A stretch of 64,000 bases of DNA. It comes from CAZSHX01 sp964606895 (GTDB taxonomy: Bacteria; Bacteroidota; Ignavibacteria; Kapaibacteriales; UBA2268). The notes under the pieces were generated by a model. The model worked only from the letters and a program-made list of their open reading frames with translations, ran no database searches and was not told the origin of the DNA. Both the position numbers and the translations under genes were made by a program. The stretch covers positions 32,091 to 96,090 of the forward strand of contig CAZSHX010000004.1 of NCBI GenBank assembly GCA_964606895.1, read 5' to 3'. Positions within the stretch are counted from its first letter, which is position 1, and every line of letters starts with the position of its first letter. This document shows, in pieces, positions 36,721 through 43,842 of this stretch.

Positions 36721-37785
36721 TTATTTAACCTTAGAAAATTTAATTGGACTATTTGGTTTCACAAATAATATACCGGATACAACAAGAGTATCACCTTCAG
36801 CAAGTCCTGAAATCACTTCGATTGCTTCAGCCTGCCTAACCCCTGTTTTAATCACAACAGATTTGGCTATGCCGTTCTTCGCAACAAAAACCTTTTTTGT
36901 ATTTGCCTGGGGTACTACTGCAGATGTTGGAATCATAATTGCATTTGCTTTGTCTCCGAGATTAGCTTTAACTTTAGCAAATGAACCGGGAATCAGTTCT
37001 TTTACGTTGCCGGAGATAAGTGCTCTAACATTTAAGTTTCTCGATTCAGACTCAATACTCGCCTCGTTAGCGATAACTTTTGCTTCATAAATCCTGTCAC
37101 TGCCACCTACCGTAAACTGAATGTTTGTGCCGGGAACCATTTTTGAACCATATTTTTCAGGAATACTGAAATCGAGTTTCAGGGTATTGACTGCCCTTAT
37201 GGTTATTATTTGTGTTGAGGGAGTGACATACTGCCCCAAACTGATTTTCCTTAGCCCAAGGACACCATCAAAAGGAGCTTTAATTTGTGTTTTTCCAATA
37301 TTTACCTTCAATATTTCAATCTGAGCTTTCAAATTACTTACCTGAAGAAAACTTGCATCGTATTCCTGTTGGCTTGTACCTTTAACATCGAAAAGTGTTT
37401 TCATCCTCTGTTCGTTATTCTCGGCAATTTTCAGTTGAACCTCAAGCATTTTCATCTGTGCCTGAAGGTCATCATCAAATAGTTTGAGCAGTTGAGTTCC
37501 CTTCTTGACAAATCTACCCTCTTCAAGATTCAAATTGACGACCTTGCCTGATACTTCGGACATAATAATGGTTTCGTCAAAAGGAAGTATCGAGCCTGAA
37601 ACCTCAATTTCCTGCTGTAGCAGTGAAGTGGTAACTATCTGTCCTTCCAGATTGCTTATCAGAGAGCTGAAACTTTTATTGTTAGTATTATTTTCTTTCT
37701 TATTACCCTGAAATTTTACGAAATAGATAATAAGCCCGACAATAATAATTACGATAAATATCAATAATACTTTTGTTTTCTTCAT
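36721..37785 (-). CDS. RND efflux periplasmic adaptor (membrane fusion protein)
   Basis: 354 aa. An N-terminal anchor (VLLIFIVIIIVGLIIYFV) precedes a split lipoyl (biotinyl-like) domain, seen in SEVSGKVVNLNLEEGRFVKK and in IKAPFDGVLGLRKISLGQYV. A helical hairpin with LQAQMKMLEVQLKIAENNEQ and a beta-barrel domain (NTLKLDFSIPEKYG) complete it. The membrane-proximal end has AEGDTLVVSGILFVKP. It links the RND permease to the TolC channel. It is first in the operon, followed by the permease at 3 bp. No regulator gene is adjacent. Confidence 0.93.
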   Translation of the reverse strand: MKKTKVLLIFIVIIIVGLIIYFVKFQGNKKENNTNNKSFSSLISNLEGQIVTTSLLQQEIEVSGSILPFDETIIMSEVSGKVVNLNLEEGRFVKKGTQLLKLFDDDLQAQMKMLEVQLKIAENNEQRMKTLFDVKGTSQQEYDASFLQVSNLKAQIEILKVNIGKTQIKAPFDGVLGLRKISLGQYVTPSTQIITIRAVNTLKLDFSIPEKYGSKMVPGTNIQFTVGGSDRIYEAKVIANEASIESESRNLNVRALISGNVKELIPGSFAKVKANLGDKANAIMIPTSAVVPQANTKKVFVAKNGIAKSVVIKTGVRQAEAIEVISGLAEGDTLVVSGILFVKPNSPIKFSKVK

Positions 37786-38106
37786 TTCAATTTAAATATT
37801 TTTTTCGAAATCATTAGTATTTCCTAAAAATTAATGATGAGAATAATATCAAAGAATAACCTATAATCCTATTATAAAATTATCCTCTGCAATCATTAAC
37901 AAATTTCGGAAATATATATATATCATGGTTAAAAATTATATTCAAAATTTACAACCAATAAGCATTTGTAGTCGTAAGTTATTCTTTATTATTGTTATCA
38001 AGGAATAATTTGCAGTGTTATTTTAGGGTGTCATTCCGGAAAATTATGATGAAATTAATCGTCAATTTATACTTATTCTGAATTTTGGATGCAAAGTTAT
38101 CTGTAC

Positions 38107-38115
38107 TTTTCCACA
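38107..38115 (+). promoter_or_regulatory. Single DnaA-box-like site
   Basis: ttttccaca matches TTWTNCACA. It lies 116 bp before rpmH, a common neighbourhood of oriC and dnaA. Only one copy is seen, so evidence for an origin is weak. Confidence 0.25.
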
Positions 38116-38155
38116 ATTCTTAAAAATATATCTATAATAAATTTAAAAAAATATT

Positions 38156-38163
38156 TATCTTTG
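38156..38163 (+). promoter_or_regulatory. -7-like element for rpmH
   Basis: TATCTTTG fits the TAnnTTTG -7 consensus. No TTTG is seen 18-21 bp upstream. It would give a leader of roughly 60 nt to the rpmH ATG at 38231. Confidence 0.4.
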
Positions 38164-38230
38164 TAGTTCTTTAAATGTTAAAATGAAAAAAACTATAAAA
38201 GATAATAATATTTTTGAAAGGTAGAATAAA

Positions 38231-38386
38231 ATGAAAAGAACATTTCAGCCAAGCAGAAGGAAAAGACTGAACAAACATGGCTTTAGATTGCGCATGTCCA
38301 CAAAGAACGGGAGAAAAACTCTTGCCGCTCGCCGTGCCAAAGGACGTTTCAAACTGACAGTGAGCGACGAAAGAAAGAAAGCATAA
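38231..38386 (+). CDS. rpmH: 50S ribosomal protein L34
   Basis: 51 aa, starting MKRTFQPSRRKRLNKHGFRL with MSTKNGRKTLAARRAKGR. This is the invariant L34 sequence, very basic, length in the normal 44-53 aa range. It sits in the large subunit near the 23S rRNA 3' domain. The gene is followed by rnpA, yidD and yidC, the conserved bacterial order. Confidence 0.98.
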   Translation: MKRTFQPSRRKRLNKHGFRLRMSTKNGRKTLAARRAKGRFKLTVSDERKKA

Positions 38387-38428
38387 TTTTCCTTATTTCG
38401 CCGGAAATTTTTTAAGCAGGTTTTGGCG

Positions 38429-38851
38429 ATGGAATTCAAACTCAATACAATTAAAGGCAAAAAGGCATTTTCTTATGTTTTTGAAAATGGCAAAAAGTTC
38501 TTTGAAGAAAACTCAATGGCGGTTTTTTATTTTGCCGCAAATGATTTGGGTAGAGCAGTCTCATTGGACTGTTTGGACATAACTTATTCAGTTTCAGTAC
38601 CGAAAAAGTCAGCAAAAAAAGCAGTTGTCAGGAATAGAATAAAACGTCTGATGCGGGAAAGTATCAGACATTTTTTTTTGGAATACAACCATTCTAAATT
38701 TCCCTGCCATACACTTACTGTTGCTCTGGTTTGGAGAAATGCACCTAAGCATCCGATGCTTATTGGTTTAAATGATGTTTCTCCCGAAATATACAGATTG
38801 CTTTCAAGAGGTTTGGACTTTTACCGAAAGAACAATCCGAATAGGATATAA
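38429..38851 (+). CDS. rnpA: Ribonuclease P protein component
   Basis: 140 aa from the ATG at 38429 (an upstream in-frame TTG at 38423 is less likely). The RNR motif region is visible as VPKKSAKKAVVRNRIKRLMR, typical of RnpA, with FKLNTIKGKKAFSYVFENGK at the N-terminus. It binds the RNase P RNA and pre-tRNA 5' leaders. It lies 42 bp after rpmH and 29 bp before yidD. Confidence 0.95.
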   Translation: MEFKLNTIKGKKAFSYVFENGKKFFEENSMAVFYFAANDLGRAVSLDCLDITYSVSVPKKSAKKAVVRNRIKRLMRESIRHFFLEYNHSKFPCHTLTVALVWRNAPKHPMLIGLNDVSPEIYRLLSRGLDFYRKNNPNRI

Positions 38852-38880
38852 CTGATTAATTTAGTTTTCGAAAATGTATT

Positions 38881-39090
38881 TTGAAATATTTACTTAAGTG
38901 GCTGATTAAGGGCTATCAAGTTCTTTTATCACCTGTTTTGCCCGATTCCTGCCGATTTTATCCGACCTGTTCCAATTATGCTATTGAAGCATTAGAAAAA
39001 CATGGTGCGATAAAAGGCGGATTTTTGGCAGTTAAACGTATTCTTCGTTGCCATCCGTTTCACCCCGGAGGTTACGACCCTGTTCCTTGA
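38881..39090 (+). CDS. yidD: Membrane protein insertion efficiency factor YidD
   Basis: 69 aa with a TTG start; no in-frame ATG is available. The sequence LLSPVLPDSCRFYPTCSNYA, followed by AIEALEKHGAIKGG and RILRCHPFHPGGYDPVP, is the YidD signature with its conserved Cys residues. It is a small amphipathic membrane-associated protein that assists YidC-dependent insertion. It lies between rnpA and yidC as in most bacteria. Confidence 0.95.
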   Translation: MKYLLKWLIKGYQVLLSPVLPDSCRFYPTCSNYAIEALEKHGAIKGGFLAVKRILRCHPFHPGGYDPVP

Positions 39091-39122
39091 TTTTTGAAAT
39101 TTTTTTAAATATAAATACTACT

Positions 39123-40988
39123 ATGGATAAACGCTCGATTTTAGCTTTAGCTCTGATGGCTGTTCTGATTACAGCCTGGATGTTTTACCTTTCAATGACA
39201 CAAAAACCCGAGCCACAGCAGAAAAAAACGGTTGCTACTCAGGAAGTCGAGAAAAAAGATACCGTAAAACCTGACGAATCTGCTCATGAAAAAGCAATTT
39301 TGGCTGACTCGGTTAAAAATATGGACAAATTCGGTCCAACTTTTCTTCCATTTTCAGTCGGTAATGAAGAAGTCATTACTATCGAAAATGATTTGGTGAT
39401 TGCCAAATTAAGTTCCAAAGGCGGAACACTTTTGGAATGGACTCTGAAAAAATTCAATTCGTGGAATAAATATCCTTCACAAATGATTTGGAACAAAGGA
39501 GGAGAGCTTTTCCTTACTTTTGCAACCCGCGACAATTACAGGATTGACACACGCGACCTGTTCTTCAAATTTGACAATACCCAGTCATCTTATAGATTAA
39601 AGGGCAATGATTCGCTTGTTCTGCATGCGAAATTATCTCCTGAACCCGGCAAAGAGATTAATAGAAAATTCGTTTTCTATGGAAATAAATACCATATATC
39701 AACTGATGTTTCTTTAGTTGACATGGAAACCATCATCCCCGTTAAGGGATACAAATTCAATTGGAGCGACGGTTTGCGTTATATGGAGGCAAGTTCGGTT
39801 GACGAATCCTCAGATGCTCTTGCAATGACTTCAATGAACAAAGAACTCGAAGACATTGATGCTTCAGGCAACGACCCAGTTGAGAAAAATGCGACTGGCA
39901 GAATTGATTTTTCTGCAATTAAATCCAAATACTTCACTGTTGGTATCATTCCTCAGCCTCATGGCAGTTTCGACGGAACTGTCAATATGACCGGGAGCAG
40001 GACTCATGTTGAGAATGAAGGTGTGATTGAGAAATACAATATCGCTTTTCTTGTTCCTTATCGCGGCGGCAGACTTGATAAATCATTCGAAGTATATATC
40101 GGACCTGTAGATTACGATTTAGTATCGGAATACGGACTTGGTGCAACTGTGAATTTAGGCTGGAAATGGCTTATCAGACCTATCAGTGAATTTTTCATGC
40201 TTCCGTTTTTCAAGTTGATTTATCATTTCATCGGCAACTTCGGAATTTCGATTATCATCTTTTCAATATTCCTTAAGATCATTTTATACCCGCTTTCAGT
40301 CGGTCAGATGCGTTCAGCTCAGAAAATGAAACTGATTCAGCCCGAGATGAACAAACTTCGCGAGAAATACAAAGACGACAATGCAACAATGCAGAAAGAG
40401 ACGATGTCGCTCTATTCCAAGTACGGTATAAATCCCGCAGGCGGGTGTCTGCCTTTGCTTTTGCAGATGCCTATCATGTATGCACTATGGTCTGTTTTGC
40501 GTTCGGCAATTGATTTGCGGCAATCATATTTCGGCTTGTGGATTACAGATTTATCGCAACCTGATATTTTGTTCAGCTTGCCTTTTTCTCTACTGGGAAT
40601 CAAGCATATATCCGGTTTGGCTTTGCTGATGGGTGCAACTATGTTTGTCCAGCAGAAAATGACAGTTACAGACCCCAGACAGAAAAGTATGGTTTACGTA
40701 ATGCCCATCATGTTTACTTTTATGTTCTCGAATTTCCCGGCAGGTTTGAACCTCTATTATTTCATGTTCAACCTTTTAAGTATAGCTAATCAGTACTACA
40801 TCAATAACTTCTCCAAGAAGAAGATTACTCTTGAAGAAATGAGAAAATCTCCCAAAAAAGAAGGCTGGATGCAGAAGAAAATGCGTGAAGCTCAGGAAAT
40901 AGCTCATTCTCAGGGTAGAACCGTTCCGGGACAAACCACACAAAAAACTTTACCGGGTCAGAAACCTTTCCAGAAGAAGAAAAAGTAA
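39123..40988 (+). CDS. yidC: Membrane protein insertase YidC
   Basis: 621 aa from the ATG at 39123; an in-frame extension back to 39048 would overlap yidD. An N-terminal helix (ILALALMAVLITAWMFYLS) is followed by a large periplasmic beta-supersandwich domain (about residues 60-350). The conserved C-terminal core then has FGISIIIFSIFLKIILYPLS, INPAGGCLPLLLQMPIMYAL and FPAGLNLYYFMFNLLSI. The Lys-rich tail (PGQKPFQKKKK) probably binds ribosomes. It inserts and folds inner-membrane proteins. The gene ends with a clear terminator. Confidence 0.97.
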   Translation: MDKRSILALALMAVLITAWMFYLSMTQKPEPQQKKTVATQEVEKKDTVKPDESAHEKAILADSVKNMDKFGPTFLPFSVGNEEVITIENDLVIAKLSSKGGTLLEWTLKKFNSWNKYPSQMIWNKGGELFLTFATRDNYRIDTRDLFFKFDNTQSSYRLKGNDSLVLHAKLSPEPGKEINRKFVFYGNKYHISTDVSLVDMETIIPVKGYKFNWSDGLRYMEASSVDESSDALAMTSMNKELEDIDASGNDPVEKNATGRIDFSAIKSKYFTVGIIPQPHGSFDGTVNMTGSRTHVENEGVIEKYNIAFLVPYRGGRLDKSFEVYIGPVDYDLVSEYGLGATVNLGWKWLIRPISEFFMLPFFKLIYHFIGNFGISIIIFSIFLKIILYPLSVGQMRSAQKMKLIQPEMNKLREKYKDDNATMQKETMSLYSKYGINPAGGCLPLLLQMPIMYALWSVLRSAIDLRQSYFGLWITDLSQPDILFSLPFSLLGIKHISGLALLMGATMFVQQKMTVTDPRQKSMVYVMPIMFTFMFSNFPAGLNLYYFMFNLLSIANQYYINNFSKKKITLEEMRKSPKKEGWMQKKMREAQEIAHSQGRTVPGQTTQKTLPGQKPFQKKKK

Positions 40989-41015
40989 GCACAACTTTGC
41001 TTGAAATATTAAAAA

Positions 41016-41047
41016 CGAAAAACCCCACGATATTGTGGGTTTTTTCG
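41016..41047 (+). terminator. Terminator after yidC
   Basis: cgaaaaaccccac (41016-41028) pairs with gtgggttttttcg (41035-41047), with the T-run inside the right arm. Ends the rpmH-rnpA-yidD-yidC operon 27 bp past yidC. Confidence 0.9.
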
Positions 41048-41152
41048 TTATATAGCAGGTATCATCTTTTGTATTCCACTAAATTTTATCAATTTTCGTT
41101 TTGATAAACTTTTGCTTTAAGTTAAAAACCAGAAATTACATATTAATTGAAA

Positions 41153-42841
41153 ATGAATCAAAAATTCTTTAAAATCAGCATCAATAGAACAAATAAATTC
41201 GAATCCGGAAGACAATATTTTCCACCTACAGTTAGATTCTATCTGCTGATTTCTATTTTATTGTTCTCTTTTTCCTTTACCAATTTAAAAGCTGAAAATC
41301 CCGTTAATCCTACTGATGCTGAGATTACCGCCCAAGCTCAGAAATTCCAGACAATCCTCCAAATGATTAGTAAATACTATAAAGACAGCGTTAATATAAG
41401 AAAAGTTAGTGAAGTGGCATTCACTGCCATGCTCAAAGATCTTGACCAATTTTCTGATTACTTTAGCACAGAACAGTACAAATCAATTAATGATAATTAT
41501 AAGGGAAGTACTTTGAGTACGGGTATAACCCTAATTTCTTTGAATGATACAATCACGGTTACAGGCGTTACAAAAGGCAGTCCGGCAGATTCTTTGGGAA
41601 TATTTTCCGGAGATAAAATACTTTTTATAAATGGGCAAAATGCTATCAAAATGCCGGGGCAGGAAGCTGTTCAAAAGATTAACCAAAATCCTGATACTGC
41701 TGTTACTATTATCATCAAAAGAGGGTATTCGAGTTCACTTCAGGAGTTTCGAATAGTTAAAACCGAAGTTTTGATAACAACTATTTCCTCATTCTTTATA
41801 ATCCCGAAAACAGATATCGGATATCTCAAATTTGTTAAATTCTCTTCAATTGCAGATAAAGAATTCCTCGAAACTCTCGACAAACTTCACGACAAAGGAA
41901 TGAAAAGTGTAATTATTGACCTTCGCGGCAATGCCGGAGGCTATCTGGAGCAGGTTTCACTGATGTGCGACGAGATTCTTCCCGGAAACGACACAATAAC
42001 ATATACTCAGACGCGACACCCCGATTTTCTGCAAACCCATATTTCAAAAAACGGGCAAAAATATGAAGATTTACCCGTTGTGGTCATTATGGATGGTTCG
42101 TCAGCCTCGGCAAGCGAGATTCTCGCCGGAGCTGTTCAGGACTTAGACCGCGGTTTGGTCATCGGCACAATTTCATTCGGCAAAGGTTCCGTTCAAAAGC
42201 TATGGGAATTCAAAGACGGTTCGGCTTTTAGAATTACGGTAGCAGGGTATTGCACTCCCTCGGGAAGAAGCATCCAGAAATACACTTCCAAAGACCAGAT
42301 AGACCTGAGCCCTTCTGCTAAACTTGCAATGGGCGGAAATTCTCAAAAAGTAATTGACGAAATAAATAAAAAAGGCGGCGGCAAAGCTCAGCTACCTGTT
42401 TTCAAGACTTCAAAAGGAAGAACTGTTCTCGGCGGTGGTGGAATTTTCCCTGATTATTTCGTTAAGGACGACACAACCACTTTACTTACGCAGATACTGA
42501 GAACAAATGGATTATTTCTTGAGTTCTCATATATTTATCTTGCAGTCCAAAGGGAAGAAATAAATAAAAAATACGGTAAAGACTTTTTGCGATTTTTTAA
42601 CGAATTTACTGTTGATGATAAGTTGATGCAGGATTTCATTCAATATGCCAAGAAAAAGAAAGTTTGGAATGAAAAAATGTACGAAACTGATAAAAATGTA
42701 ATACAGGGATATGTAAAAGCTTATATATCTTATGCTCTTTGGGGCGACCCTGCTTATTTTCTTTCTTTGATGCCTTTTGATAAGCAAATTCAAAAAGCAG
42801 TTGAAGTTATGCCTGAAGCTAAAAAATTTGTTGGTAAATAA
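41153..42841 (+). CDS. S41-family C-terminal processing peptidase (CtpA-like)
   Basis: 562 aa from the ATG at 41153; a TTG two codons earlier is also possible. A signal segment (FYLLISILLFSFSFTNLKA) is followed by an N-terminal helical part and a PDZ domain (ITVTGVTKGSPADSLGIFSG). The peptidase core carries IDLRGNAGGYLEQV, then MDGSSASASEILAGA (nucleophile Ser) and FGKGSVQKL (catalytic Lys), a Ser/Lys dyad. A C-terminal helical extension (about 150 aa) is typical of Bacteroidota members. It acts in the periplasm on C-termini of envelope proteins. The next gene starts 19 bp after. Confidence 0.92.
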   Translation: MNQKFFKISINRTNKFESGRQYFPPTVRFYLLISILLFSFSFTNLKAENPVNPTDAEITAQAQKFQTILQMISKYYKDSVNIRKVSEVAFTAMLKDLDQFSDYFSTEQYKSINDNYKGSTLSTGITLISLNDTITVTGVTKGSPADSLGIFSGDKILFINGQNAIKMPGQEAVQKINQNPDTAVTIIIKRGYSSSLQEFRIVKTEVLITTISSFFIIPKTDIGYLKFVKFSSIADKEFLETLDKLHDKGMKSVIIDLRGNAGGYLEQVSLMCDEILPGNDTITYTQTRHPDFLQTHISKNGQKYEDLPVVVIMDGSSASASEILAGAVQDLDRGLVIGTISFGKGSVQKLWEFKDGSAFRITVAGYCTPSGRSIQKYTSKDQIDLSPSAKLAMGGNSQKVIDEINKKGGGKAQLPVFKTSKGRTVLGGGGIFPDYFVKDDTTTLLTQILRTNGLFLEFSYIYLAVQREEINKKYGKDFLRFFNEFTVDDKLMQDFIQYAKKKKVWNEKMYETDKNVIQGYVKAYISYALWGDPAYFLSLMPFDKQIQKAVEVMPEAKKFVGK

Positions 42842-42860
42842 ACTTAATCGGAGAAACATT

Positions 42861-43670
42861 ATGAAAACATCTACCCGCTCAATCATGTTCTGGATATTAT
42901 CATTTGTGCTTATGGCACTTTTTGCAGTATATCAAAGAACAACAGGACCCACCTATCCCGTTAGTGGTAGTGTGGAAATCAATGCTCAAAAAATTAAATA
43001 TACTCTACCCAGATCCCACGGAGGTGATGGAGGAGAATGGGTGAAAATTACTGTACCCGACAAAACCGTAACGGGCACCATAACTCTCAAGAGGTTTAAA
43101 AGTGCAGATGAATGGAAAACGGTCGGTTTAATCCGCGAAGGTGATGTTCTGAAAGCTGAACTTCCTCATCAGGAACCTGCCGGAAAAGTCATCTATCACA
43201 TTGCACTTGCAGGGAAAGACGGAAATAAACAATTCTTATCCGAGCAACCCGTGGTCATCAGATTCAAGGGCGATGTCCCGATTTATTTCATTTTGCCTCA
43301 TGTTATTTTCATTTTTGCGGCAATGTGGTTTTCAACCAGAACGGGATTGGAAGCAATTGCAAAAGGAGCAAATACTTACAAACTTGCAATGTGGACAACT
43401 ATTTTCTTCTTTATTTCAGGGCTGATTCTTGGTCCCATTGTTCAAAAATATGCTTTTGGAGCCTATTGGACGGGCTGGCCCTTCGGTCATGACCTTACGG
43501 ACAATAAAACTTTACTTGCTTTAATCATGTGGATTATAGCTCTTTGGAGGATTAAGAAGAATGGCTCTACAGTTTGGACACTTGTTGCGGCAGTAGTCTT
43601 ATTCGTAATTTTTCTTATCCCGCACAGTGTGCTTGGTTCCGAAATTGACTATACCAAGTTACCGAAATAG
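42861..43670 (+). CDS. Hypothetical five-helix membrane protein
   Basis: 269 aa from the ATG at 42861, preceded by GGAGA. An in-frame extension would overlap the protease gene. One N-terminal helix (IMFWILSFVLMALFAVYQ) is followed by a beta-rich exoplasmic domain (about residues 30-145; VEINAQKIKYTLPRSHGGDG). Four further helices follow, with a short hydrophilic turn AYWTGWPFGHDLTDNKTL (about 207-224) containing His/Asp. I do not recognise the family. It may share a transcript with the protease; a strong hairpin terminator follows. Confidence 0.78.
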   Translation: MKTSTRSIMFWILSFVLMALFAVYQRTTGPTYPVSGSVEINAQKIKYTLPRSHGGDGGEWVKITVPDKTVTGTITLKRFKSADEWKTVGLIREGDVLKAELPHQEPAGKVIYHIALAGKDGNKQFLSEQPVVIRFKGDVPIYFILPHVIFIFAAMWFSTRTGLEAIAKGANTYKLAMWTTIFFFISGLILGPIVQKYAFGAYWTGWPFGHDLTDNKTLLALIMWIIALWRIKKNGSTVWTLVAAVVLFVIFLIPHSVLGSEIDYTKLPK

Positions 43671-43689
43671 TTTTAAGAGATTCATTCTT

Positions 43690-43730
43690 AACAAAGTGCT
43701 TTTTCATACTGTATGAAAAAGCACTTTGTT
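43690..43730. terminator. Perfect 20-bp hairpin after the membrane-protein gene
   Basis: 43690-43709 and 43711-43730 are perfect inverted copies (aacaaagtgctttttcatac and its complement) with an effective loop at the centre. It lies 20 bp past the stop at 43670. Confidence 0.8.
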
Positions 43731-43785
43731 TATTCCATCTGTTCACTATAAATCTGAACAGCTAAAGTAAATTGCTTAAAAAAAT

Positions 43786-43811
43786 ATCCCTTCGCCAAAA
43801 AGTGAAGGGAT
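43786..43811. terminator. Bidirectional terminator between convergent genes
   Basis: atcccttc (43786-43793) pairs with gaagggat (43804-43811). An A-run precedes it and a T-run follows (43812-43817), so it can serve both the plus-strand gene and the minus-strand Asp-box gene ending at 43843. Confidence 0.85.
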
Positions 43812-43842
43812 TTTTTTCTTATTATTCATATAATCAAGATAT

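Larger units (their letters stand above)
37786..38230. other. Intergenic region (445 bp) between efflux operon and rpmH
   Basis: AT-rich divergent region. It carries one DnaA-box-like nonamer (38107-38115) and a TATCTTTG -7-like box (38156-38163). An AT dinucleotide run lies near 37915-37925. No repeated DnaA-box array or other structure that I can name. Confidence 0.65.

Noticed and set aside
37786..38230. Replication origin
   Set aside because: Only one DnaA-like box and no AT-rich unwinding repeat array or dnaA gene nearby.
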